64,000 nt of DNA from Symbiodinium natans (Eukaryota > Sar > Dinophyceae > Suessiales > Symbiodiniaceae), in NCBI GenBank assembly GCA_905221605.1, contig CAJNDS010001602.1:102501-166500 (forward strand). Reading direction: 5' to 3'. Position numbers and translations under genes: made by a program. This document shows positions 40,101-52,100 of the stretch, piece by piece. The stretch's first letter is position 1; every line of letters starts with the position of its first letter. A model generated the notes under the pieces. The model saw nothing but the letters and a program-made list of their open reading frames with translations, made no database searches and was not told where the DNA came from.

Positions 40101-43100
40101 AGCCGTTCGATACCTGCGGCTGTGTGGACAACACAGTCGGCACCGAAACTATGGGCTGGCATGGAGGCCACCACGCTTCGACTTGCATCCGGGCTCTTTC
40201 GAGGATGTATGGCACGGGCTCATGCTCGGGGAACTGGGTCATGGCAGGCTCTCTGGACGACAGAGGAAGGACAAAGCCTAATTAAGGGGAGTCGAGCCCA
40301 GATGCTTTGGGTCCCAGCATGGTGAGAAGAATCTCAGCAGTGCAGCCATGCGCAGCCTTTAGTCCTTTGCAGCAAGGCTGCGCAGCCAAAGTGGCCCATC
40401 ACTATCTCCGTTCCACTATAGTTGAGAAGGGGAGTCTTGGTGTAACACTTTTGGCCGTTTGGGGAATTCACTCAGCTGGAGGCACGGCGGCATTCAAGGA
40501 GCCAGGACAGAGGCTGCACACTGCAACCGGCCAGCAGCTTCCCATGGCTTCGGCGGCATTAGACAACCTGAGACCCTGTGTCGCCAGGGGAACCTCGTGA
40601 TGACTCGCCGAACCTCCCTGATCCACATACCAAAACTCTAATGCAAGACGATGCATGCTGAGATCGAGCTGTCTCAGCTCAAGAAAACCGCAGTGCAACA
40701 CCTAGCAACCGAGATTGACTTAAGTGTGCCATGGAGAGGGCATGCCAGCAGGCACATCTGTAAAGCATGAGGGTTCAGACATCAAGGGTTGCGGAAGCCC
40801 GAATAAACGGTCAAAAAGCAGAGACACAAAAAAAGGCAAAGCGCAATGGGGCGCACTGTATCTTCGGCTGTCTTCTTCAGCGTGGGCTTCAGCTCCTCGA
40901 GCTCAGCCTGTGGCAGAAGGAAGGCCATGACAATCTTCGGGATTCAGGGGCTTCTAAATGGCTCTTATGGGTTATAGTGCACAGCTTATGGCGTTTTGAG
41001 GGTTTTGCGCGTAGTGCTTGAGAAGCAGAGAGAGGATGTTCGGCATGCAAAGGGTGAGCGACTCATGACGGTTTGAGCTCAGAAGTTCATGATGCCCCCT
41101 GACAGGCTGACTCAGGCTGACCGCCCTAAACAGCCCCCTAAACAGCCATGTGGCCCAGGAAACACGCTGAGTCTCGTGCCTGCATCGTGGTGACCTGCTC
41201 CTCAGTGGACATGATCTTGTCCAGGCCGACATCATACCTGGAGAACAAACCAGAGATCCGACAATATGGTCGCTGCCCATGCCCGTATGAGTGGCGAAGC
41301 CGAGCAAAAGAAGATGCCATAGGGTTTGAAAGTGTGGAGTTGGGCTCAAGTTTTTCCAACACCGTGATGAATGTCATTACGACCAGCTGTCCAGGAGAGT
41401 GTCGACATTCACAAGGAAACAGCATAGGGGCCTTTGCGCACCATTCCTCGACTAAGGCTCGTTCACGGAGCACTTGGGCGTATTCAGGGTTGACTTGGGG
41501 AACCTGGGCCCTTACCTTCCCTCCCTTACACCCCCTGCTTCCTTATGAGATGTCGACATCGACTACATCTACGGAAATAGCCTGGCGTATGTATGTATGT
41601 GTATATATGTGTAACATATGTCTGCTGGCAGCTTGGAAAGTCGCAAGCCCTGTGCCCCTCCCGAATTGGCCATTTTTCTGGGTACAGTACTTTGAGGATG
41701 CAGATCAACCGTAACCCTCTAGACTGCGAACTCCACAATACCAGGGTGCACAGAGGTAGGGATCACAACACCTGCCGTAATCCCAGCCACACGCTTGGGG
41801 GTCCAACAATGCACGAAGCCCAAGTGAAGCCGTACAAACCGAACCACCGCATCGATCTGATGTGCCTGGACTTCACCTTGGAGACCTCATCCTGCTTGCT
41901 GGCGAGGAGGCCTGTTGGAAGTCAAGGCTCCTATAGAGTTTGGTCAGGGGGTCAGGGATGGCAAGACTATAAACAAACTCGGATGTGTCTTCTTCAGGGC
42001 AGAATAGTTCAGGGCTCATTCCTACGCCGACCTTCCGACCTTCTCTCAGTGGACTCCAAGTGGCTCTGGGCGTCTTAGCTTCGCCCACATAATATGATAA
42101 TAATAACAACAATAATATAATATATCTATATAATGTAAATTCACATTTGCCTTTGAAGGCGTTGATCAGCTCAAGGTACGACGTCGGAGTAACCTGAGAA
42201 TGAAGTTGCTTTGCTGGGCACTAGCGTGCGAAAGCTGAGCGGTGAGGCTTAGGACGTACCGTGCACATTTATTGCCTCGCCGTTCGCGGTACCTGGGCAT
42301 TTCACGACTGTGAAGCATCTTGATGTTCCTCTTTGCATATGCTGTCTCCTGAAAAGAATCATTTGCCGTTGAACTGCACATCAGTGTTGTACGTGCTGGA
42401 GCGAATCAAGCCCTGACACACCCAGCCCCCGCCGAACCGTGAATGATGTTGCTTGAGCATCCTTCCGCACCCAGTGACCTGCTACCCAACTCGCAGGACC
42501 TGATCGCCCCAAATGATGACCTTAAGTCCCAAAGGCCCCAACACCGTTAAGCCATGGGCAGCAGGATTAAGATTCAACGGATGAGGCCACAGCATAGTAG
42601 TAGCGCTGCACCTCCTTCTGGAAACGCTCTGCCAGAGTGAAGACCTTTCAAGAGGAGGTGCCCTTAACCCTGTACACCCTGCTCTCCAAAGCGTACGGGC
42701 TCGCGGTCGAGGGGCACTCACGGTGTACCGTTGGGTCGTTCGGGCCGTGAGGGTCAGGCTTATCGCTTGTCAACCGACATCTTTCTTCTTTAGATATCGG
42801 TTGCTGCGGTTTTAGGGTGATGGTCGATGCATGACTGTCGACTTCGGTCTTTGCAGTCAGACTACTCACCTTCGACATGAAACGATACAAACAAATGCGT
42901 GCCGCACATCAGCATCCCCCAAAGTACCTTTGCGTGAGCCTGTTTACGACCTCCCTGAGCTCAACTGACCCAAACGAGCAAACCATCAGTCCATTCGGAC
43001 CAAAGCTAGTTAGCCACCAGGAACTCACAAAGAGCCATGCGACAATGTGGAATGTGGGCTCGGCAATCTTCAACGCTGCGGCAGGGAAGGCTACTGCAGG

Positions 43101-46100
43101 CCCAGGGCGATAAGCCAGCAGCCTACTACTACGAAGCATACACTGGGCAACAACCTGGCTATGGGGTTGAGGGCTTTCTGCATCCTCATGCTGCGGGGCT
43201 GTAACTGTGTGGAGTCAGCACTGAGGTGTGGGCACTCTTCTGCATCGCAACACAGATGTTCACCACACCTTCCACGGGTCTTGGCATAGAACCCTCTAAA
43301 AACTGATAAACACGGCTGTAGTCTCAGGACGTCCGGCCCCAACAGGCCCAACGCGCCCTGATCACAACGACGGCGGTTTAAGTTTGGAGCCGCGATGCAT
43401 CGTTGCCGCGGTTGTTCGACATTCACATTTCTGCACGCAGCGGACTCTCCAGGGACAGGGACCAAAGTCAGAAGGGAAGATCAGAATGCAACCAACAAAC
43501 ATGGAACTTATTTTCGTAGCTGCTCTCGTTGAACAACGAGCTGTCATACACTTTCGCAAGACGTAAGAAGGGCCGACGGGTCTGCAACATCCGCGAAATG
43601 CCCAAGAAATGCAAAAGAGGGGCGTTTTCTGGATCGTGGGAACTTCTGAACGGACTTCAGAGCACGCGGTCTTCACAGAGTCGGAGTCTATTCCAGCAGA
43701 GGCAGCCCCCACCTTCATGCAACAGGGCCCAGTCCATCAAGCAAGAGAAGGCCTTTCAGGACATCATCTGGCATGCCCGTTTTTGCCAGGAAGTGGTTCG
43801 CCACCTCAGACAAACCAGGGCTGCTCTAAGACTCTACTACGTCTATACCCAAACCGAAACAGCATGGATGAGGATTTCCACCAAACAGCAGGATCATCAA
43901 CCGGCTTTTGTTTCGTTCCTACCTGAAACAAAGGGATGTAGTGGTCCCAGATCTCCTCACTTCGTGGACGGCTTCTTCCATGAGCACTACGCAATGGGCA
44001 TGCCCTGCCTCGGGCGTGAGTAGTCTTAGGTTTTCAGGTTACACGATGGCTACACAAGCTCCCTCCCAGGAAACCCTACAAGGCTACTCAATTTTGGCGC
44101 CTGCCGCGGCTTAATCCACAAAGAATTCCGGTCGTTTTGGGGCAAGCATCAGGGCCCATCTTGAAAGATCTTGCAGGTGATGCTCATGATGCCCGGCACG
44201 TGCGTCGACCTAAACCCTGCAATGGAATCCCGAAGTCTTTGACAACCACTAAAAAGTGGTGGGGAGATCCACTGGAGCCAGGAGCGGGAGCCAAACACAA
44301 CTAGCAAACTGCTCAAGGTTAAATAAACTGCTGCAAGGTCCGCGTGGGCGACCTGACCTGAGACCCTGCATCCGACATGCTAAGCGCCGGGGTTCTGCAA
44401 TTTGGCAGGGGTAGGGGAAACAACAAACTATTCACGTCCAAATCTGGTTCCCGGAATGAGTCCGCCACGCTTTGCAGAGCTGCATCTGGCCACTCATGGA
44501 ACCTCGATAGGTGAAAATCTGTCAGTGCAAGGGGTAGCTTGATTCGCACGGCCGGTTGGCCATACGCCTAGCCGGCTCATGGGGTGGGGTTGGGGCCGTC
44601 CTCTTTTTTGATAGCGCCTGCCCGGGGCGGCTTGGCAGTGAGGCCACCCGTGCACAGGAGCTGAAAGACTGAGGCCAAGACCAATCAATCGTGCAGCAGT
44701 TCACCAGCGATGGGAACATTCGCACCTGAGCTGAAGTCTCCTTCAGCTGCCCTTCTCAACATGGCAAGGGCAACTGGGGAATCCTTCCATAGTTGGGGGT
44801 GGGGTGCTCAGGCCACAACAAAGCAGAGAATCCGCAACAAGTCGAGCTGGCAGCTTCCGAAAGGGGCGGCGCAGAGCGGCGCGCTCGTGTTTCGTGGGCT
44901 CAAAGGGCTGTGGGGAGCCCCAAGCATCCCTCAACCGCCCTCAGCCCTCAATATCCCTAAGCCAAACCCTTCTGAGGCAGTCGGCTCGCCGGCGGAAGTT
45001 CTCGCCAATGGGCGAGAAGGCTAAGACCTTAACATGGATCACCATAAATCCCATCTACCCATCCAGGAGTCTCACAATCTCACTACCACAGGGTTTTGGA
45101 CTGTATCACGCTGGGCGAAAACCGAACAATCCCTTCGAGGCTAACCGCAGTGCCGACCTCCATCCTGTCCTCCACCGTGTGTGAAACTCTTGAAGCAAGC
45201 TTGCCTACACCCCATGCTCCTTTCCGTGGCTCATCCTCTTTTTGGCCTTTTGACGAAAAAATCCGGGTCTGAGCTGCAACTGCATGTGCTTGGGACCCTA
45301 AATTTTAGGCCGTAAACCTTGAATCTTTTGAAGGATTAACCTATAAGCCTAAAACCTAAATGGGTTGGCCGCCGAGCCCTCGCTTACTACCGTCTCATTT
45401 GTCATTGGACGGGTGGTGGGTGAAGAGCTGCTGGCCACACTGGGCTTTGCACAATGTGCATGTTCTTCATACACTGCTCGATGAAGAACGCCATTACCTT
45501 GCATGCGATGCACACTTCGCACCCCAAGATCTTCAATACCACCGTCAATAAACCCCAGCTCCGCTCCACCCTGCGCTCCGTCCGGCAATGCTTTCACTGC
45601 GTTAAGGCTTTCCCTTCACTGAGTCGCAGGTTTGGCAGAAGGTCTTTCTTGTATTGCAGGCATATAGCGGCTGTTCCCGCAGTTGGAATCACCCGTGAAC
45701 TGCCTCAAGAAATCAGATATCCTCCGGCAGCAGAAAGACGCATCATGGCAACAGCCACGAGAAAAAACCGTAGGGCCCTTCAGCCCTCAAAATCCCCAAG
45801 CCCTGCAGCAACAAGCCCTGCAGCAACAAGCCCTGGGACATCCTGAACCAGAGGAGGGCCTCGGCGGGCCCATGTCGCCCCTCTTTGGCAGCCAAATTGG
45901 TGCACAGTTCCAGGATCTGCGTCTTGTCCTAGGGGGGCGTGCGAGTCTAAACCCCCGAAGGCTGGACCCTGAACCCTAAACCCGAACCCGCAGAGAACTC
46001 GCACTTCCCTGGTGGTCCTCGGCATTGAAGAGGTTTGGAACTTCCCCCGTGTTGAGCAGGCCTGACACCTTTCAAGGACATTGCACTTCGGGCCACAGGG

Positions 46101-49100
46101 TGTAGGCAAGGTCTTGAGGGTTCAGAGTCTAGAAAGCTAGAGGGTCGGGGGCGTGGCGAAAACTTTTTCAAGAATCCCGCTGTGTCGCGGCCATTCGGAG
46201 CCCACGAGAAAGCTACGAACCGCCTCCTCGACGAAGTTCTCGTTTGCAATCTGCGTGTCCGGAAGAAGGAAACACACCTGCACCGTCTATGGGCTAAGAG
46301 ATGTATTGTGTGCCCTTCATTTTTGGAAGCCATGCTGCTGTGTCTTTCATGACATGCCCTTTCCAAACCCACCACGGTCGATAGCAAGCAAACATCCCGA
46401 CGAAGTGCGAAATGGGCCCCACTTCCTGCATGCTCGAGCTCCACCCTAACAGAAGATGCAAAGCGTCGGAGGCAAGCCCTCCAGTGGGCTGGTTTGATAT
46501 GGGGTTTGCTGCAAGGTTTTCTTGCGGAAGGCGTAGCCGGTGTAGCGAGTCTAAAGAGAGAAAGCAGAGAAAGACCCTGCAGCACCAAACCCAAAAGCCC
46601 TGAACTGGCTCAAGCGACGCATATTGGTGTTTGTGCTTGAGGGTGTTTTTGCCAGGGCTCTTGGGCCCCTCTTCACACTCTAGAACATATTACAGTAGCA
46701 GGTTTAAGAGCTTCGCTTAGGACATCAATGCTCAAAATTTTACGCCAGCATAAACCCCAACAGTGAACGACCATGTGAGCCCAGAAGACCAAAGAGCGAC
46801 GACAGTTTCGCATTTCACGAGCCCACACATCCAGACGTCCAAAACGATGACAGTTTCGAGGGCGAGCGTGGCCAGGCCCGCAGCCACGCCTGCACTTATA
46901 CAGGCGAGAGCACGGCTCTCGTCCAAAATGCAATCAGGCCTCGATATCAAAGCCGTCGACCTAGCCCTCTGACTCTAGACGTTGGAACCCCTTGTTGACA
47001 CACTGTTTGGCGAATTGGCCTGTATCAGTGACAAGTCGAGAACAGTTTTGCACCCAACGCATGCACCGCAGCATCTGCGTCGACCTCCTGACTGACATGC
47101 TGACTAGCGCCTGGCTGCCAGGCGTCGTGCTAGAGAAACAGGCTTTGAAGCGGCCTTCGAAGCTGCTGTTGAAAACAGCCTTCGCTGGGCACGTGTGCAC
47201 ATGCACAAATGCCTGGCTGGCCTTGTGAAAGACTCCGCGTGAGGTCGTGGGTTTCTCAACCGTACAGCCCTCACGCGAACGTGAAGAGACAAAGGGAAAG
47301 AAGAAGATTCTGAATCACGCGGGCACGGGCGCGCTACGCCTTTTGGCTCCGGATTTCCGGGCACGCCCATGGCTTCGCCGCAGCCCAAACCAGCTCCGCT
47401 GCTGTCCAAAAAGGCAGACTTCGCGAGACAAGCGGCTGGATTTTGGACAAAACCTCTTAAAACAGAGGCCAATGTGTGTCAGTGTTTGTTCACTCGGATT
47501 TACATGAAACATCTGCATGCAAGTTTGAGCTAAGCAATTAAGCCAAGTCAAGAATGTCTGTAGCAGATGGAAGAACAGGTAGCATCTTCCCCGTATCCGG
47601 GTTGGAGAGCGTGCCAGATACAAAAGAGCCCGAACAGCGCAGAAGCAGCCTCGGAACTCCTTGTGTACACAAGATTTCGGCCGTTCCATCGATGTTGTCC
47701 ATCTGCTCTGGACCCCACTGTACCACGACGTTGCGGAAGCTAAAGGTTCTGGCAGCACCTCCATCCACAGCCCCACAAGCTTTGCGAAGCAGCTCCGGTC
47801 CCAGAGAGGGGAGGAGACTGAGCACAGGCATGCCTGAGCGTCATCAGGCAACAAAACTGACCTAGACATTGGTACATTTATTACAAAACTCGAAGACTGA
47901 GTCTAAGATCCCAGAAGCCCACCAAGTCCGGAGCGGAGAGGGAAGCAGCCTCCACGACCTTCTCAGCCAGATCAATCTGCAAAGAGACGATGCTCGGAGG
48001 GCTCGGAGCATCTGGCTGCAGACTTTTCGATGAGGTACGGGCTTCGAGATTCAAAGCGCTTGAGCCTGAGACGTTCTCCAAAACAGGAGCCCCCAGAGAT
48101 GCCGGAGGGGCCAGGGACACCTGATCCGTGAAGTCCCGGAGGCCCAAGAGGTGTGAGGTGCTGCCATCTGCTTTCGAGTATGTCACATGAAAGACCTCAG
48201 TCGGGAGTTTGCCGTTGTCGGCATCAACCAAGCGCGTGTGGAAGGCTGCTGCCGCCTGCGCTGCCGCAGGCTTCAATCGCGCCAGGAGTTGCTCTTGTGC
48301 TCGAGCAGCCTCTTCAGGCGTCGCCAGAAAATCTCTGAATCGCTTGCCTTCAAGACTCCTGTTGCATGGACTGGAGTCCCTTAGCAAGATTGCAGCCAAC
48401 TCTGGGGAGTGTTGCGACAGCCGCAACGACTCGTCGAGCTCAATTACAGCATCGCAGATGAGATGCAGCAATGCCCGGGAAGCTTGGAGGTCGCTGGTGG
48501 TGGTCTTATGGCTAACTTTCCGTCTTGCGGATCCATTGAGCAGCACCTGCAATGCCACAGCAGCTATCACAGCACCCAGGGCGCCGGCACTCTCCATTCC
48601 AAGACCTTCCAGCGGCGAGAACAAGGCGACCATCACGACGAGAATAGCATTGCAGACTGCGACCAGGCAAACGCGGTTGGTGAGGCAAACAGCAGGGATG
48701 CGGCAAAAGACCGACATCTGAGCGGAAATCTGTGTCAACGGCCATACTTGCTGATCCTCAGGGGGAAAGGGGAACGCAAGCTGTTCCAGATCAGTTCAGA
48801 TAATTTAACACACATCTAGAGTTTGGTGCCTCTGGCAAGGGTAGATGTACACAGCACCTTAAGTAGAAAGGATTAGCACAGGTTAGCCGATGTCTCCAAT
48901 GGGTGCAGTCTCCTGCCTCGGGGCTGGCTGCATGGTAGAGAAGCATAGTGGCACAAAGCGTCATCAACGCCACGTACCAAGAATTGAAAGCCCTAGCTCG
49001 GCGAAGTCTTGAACTGATGAAGAAAGCAAGCGAGGCCACAAGAAACGCCACCAAGGACCATCGCCAGAACTCTGTTCCCGCAAAGCCGCCCGTCCTGGTC

Positions 49101-52100
49101 TGGGCGTCCATCACATCATGTCTGATCATATATGACAGTTATATGACTATGTTTCCGATACCGTTTGTACCCTGTGGCTTGGAGAAATGAAATTCCATGC
49201 TCGGCTGGGCGGCCGCAATCGTTGTTGAAGCACAGCCAACATGCTGCACATTGAAGCCGCCAGCACGCTGAAGTAGACCTGAGCTCTGCTCTGTGGGAGG
49301 AGAGGGCAGTCAGGCTTTTGATCGATTGGTCACGGTGCTTGTGGAGGCCCGTGCTGTTGACACAAAGGCAAAATGAGTTCAGCCTGCTGCAAAGCTCCTA
49401 CCAGCCTACCAGCTGCACAGTTGCTGATCACACCATTCTCTGGCAAGGAAAGCTGGGCCCTGCCACCGATCTGTCACTACTGGCTGTCTTGATCTAAAGA
49501 CAGTGCCCGATCTCAGCCCATCACTTTCACCATTCGAACACGCATGGCGATCACCTCAATCGCGACCATCGAGTCATCCTCACGACATCACTCGCTATTG
49601 GCATTATGACCCTTGAACGGCCTTGTTGGGATGGCGTGCAAGATCGCAGGCGCAAAAGCTACAGTAGTTCTTACACGTTTGCTGTTCCGTTTTTGTGTTC
49701 CTTGCAATGGTACCACATTTGCAGTTGCTCGGATGCTTCATAACAGACCATTCACTTTAGAAGGTGAAGTTGTCAGGAGGCCGGAGATACTGGATTACTT
49801 CTTCGCTGGTTGCCGGAGCTGTAATTTACAATCTCGGATGCTTGGCATACTGTACAATGCATCACGTCTAGGGGTGCCCTCTTCTCTTGACTGAGGCTTC
49901 TTCTTGGATGTATGAGTGATGTGTTCCCAGAAAAGGAAAACTACAAGGAGTTCCCCCCCCCTCCCCACACACTCCAAAAAAGCGAATCTGATTTGTGTTG
50001 TGATGAATGAGTGATCACGTGTAAAACGGCGAAGAAACGGGATCAAAGAAGGACGAGGGGGAGGGCGATGCGGGGCAGACTCCTCATCGTTTAGAAGCTT
50101 ATAAGAACATCTTATAAGAACATCTTAAACCCTCCGTGCTTCGGCCCTGAACGTCCAAGGATGCAGTGGACAGATGATCGATCCGGTTTCAGGTTGGAAG
50201 GGCGAACCCATCTTCATAGCACAACGATGACTCTGTAGTCAAACTTTCACAGGCGTCCTCGAAAGGCCGGAGCCACGTGCTGAAGCAGCCCAGGTGCTGA
50301 AGCGCCCCGCGGATGACCTCCATGGGGCATGGAATGCATTCCATGCGTCTTCCCACGAGGCGTCTTCTCCAAGAGTCTAGCTTCTAGCCGAAGGCGACTG
50401 TTTCACAGCCTGAATAGAGGCCAATTAGCGAGGCTGTCCTAGCACATAAAAACGCCAGTCCAGCCATGTGCAAGCAGAGAGAAACATGAGTTTATCACAC
50501 GTTCAGCGTCCGTCCTCATATCTCAGTGCCCGATCTGCGCCATGGCACATCAGTGCGGCTGCTTTGTCAAACATAAGCTACAATAAGCTTGTCTTTGCCC
50601 GCCTACTGCTACCCAGCCTCGAGGATCTCTTTGCGATGCGCGGCCGCAAAGCACAGGATCTCGAAGGCCAGCAAGAGTTGCCTGGGGCTTAACTAAGTGT
50701 TTGCGGACATCCTGACGCGACAGTTTCAAGATTGCACAAATCTCACCTACTGGTATTGGTATAGCCACCACATGCTTCTCGGCAGGCAAAAGGGATTTAG
50801 GGCAACCCCGCAATCGATAGACTTGTGCACCCTTTTAACCTGCATCCCTTGCGCCTGATCGCCCCAGCGGAGGGAAGGCTAGGAATCTCTACCAACAACC
50901 TAGCGCTCGCCCTGATTGATAAGCCCAAACTCGTAGATCCCGAACCCTACTGCACCTTGCCTTCACCTGCTTTATCAACATACTCTTGGGGGGGCTCTCC
51001 ATGTCGGATTTCGGCTGGGTGGAGGGGTTCGGCATGGGTTCAAGCTTCCGACACCCCGACTCAAAGGAAAAGGTGCAACATGGCGCAGGTGAGCAGGAAT
51101 GCCTGATCGCGGCCCTCCATCGAGGCAAGCCCGGCAGGCTTTCTGACCTATGCACTACTCCGCCCTCGGATATAGTCTGAGCCAAAGTGGACAAGCACAG
51201 CCTGTTTCAGCCTCAAGCTTTCTTGTGGTGGCTGTATGACTTCCGTAGGCAAGAAGGAAATCCCAACACATGTGTTCTCACAGTTTCTGACCCATATGGT
51301 GTCGAACCTATCGGCTCCAGATATGATTCAACGAACCAAGAGCCCTGTAAATGAAGCCACACCAGTTCGTCACTCGCCTGAATTGCAAGCGGCGCAGCAT
51401 GTGAATCCCGGCCTCCTTCATCTGACCTCCGCAGCGAATGAGCAAACGCTTGATGTCTTCGTGCCAGTCCTGGCAGGTCCGCGGCGAGCGGCGAGGATCA
51501 AGCCTTCTTGCAACAGACTTCGTAATTTTCCTGTTCTCGTAAACATCCTACAGCTCTGGCCCCAGCCGCTAACCGCGATGCCTTGCGGGTTTGGGATCTC
51601 AGGCCATCTGGATATACACTTGGAGCGATTTTCCGCAAAGCTCAGGATTCGAAAGGACCTCAGGGTCTGGGTTGAGGATTGGAGGTTTGCGAATGTTTAG
51701 GAGCCAGGGACTGACGTTTCAAATCGTTTCCGGAGCCTGATCTGTTGCCATAAACGCTTTCTTTCAATCATAACTGGGATAAAACAAGCCTTGGTGAGAT
51801 GTCTTTTGCCAAACAAGTTCCAAGTCTTAATTGCAAGACAAACGCTTGGCGCATTCAAAAACCTGCACGTGGAGAGCATGTGTGCAGCTCTGAAGTTTCA
51901 GTCTTGGACTGACTGAGGCCGGCACGTTCATGCCATAGCTCTTGGTGATTTCGATCTGGAAAGTCTCCTGCGAAAATGCGCGCGGTTTGGGTGCAGCGCA
52001 TAGCATTCTCATTACGTACATATATATATATATACATATATACATATACATAAATTATATATATATGTATATATATATATGGGTATACTGCCCGGATACC

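Larger units (their letters stand above)
24324..40856 (-). other. Dynein intron of 16.5 kb with several guest genes
   Basis: AEDT|EQLM is an in-phase join, so 16,533 bases lie between two consecutive dynein exons. On the same strand the interval holds a MEI2-like gene (39298-40242), a KH-domain gene (34808-35722), a possible secreted-protein exon (30968-31366), a Cys-rich module gene (27027-29082) and a GPI-like C-terminal tail (26239-26616). It also has a 564-bp element with 30-bp inverted ends (36208-36771), degenerate GAGTTTGAGA-like blocks (31740-32010, 37098-38100) and TTTAGGG-like patches. I see no gene in 24.4-25.1, 29.3-30.9, 31.5-34.7 or 38.1-39.2 kb. The donor is GT (GTGCGC). Confidence 0.85.

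Noticed and set aside
39298-40320. Relic spliced-leader sequence upstream of the intronless MEI2-like gene
   Set aside because: I looked for the conserved 3' part of the dinoflagellate spliced leader (TTTTGGCTCAAG) on both strands in the window and did not find a convincing match.
41148-41714. 188-codon plus-strand frame
   Set aside because: It overlaps the antisense of dynein exon 41180-41237 and ends in TATG repeats; it looks like a shadow.
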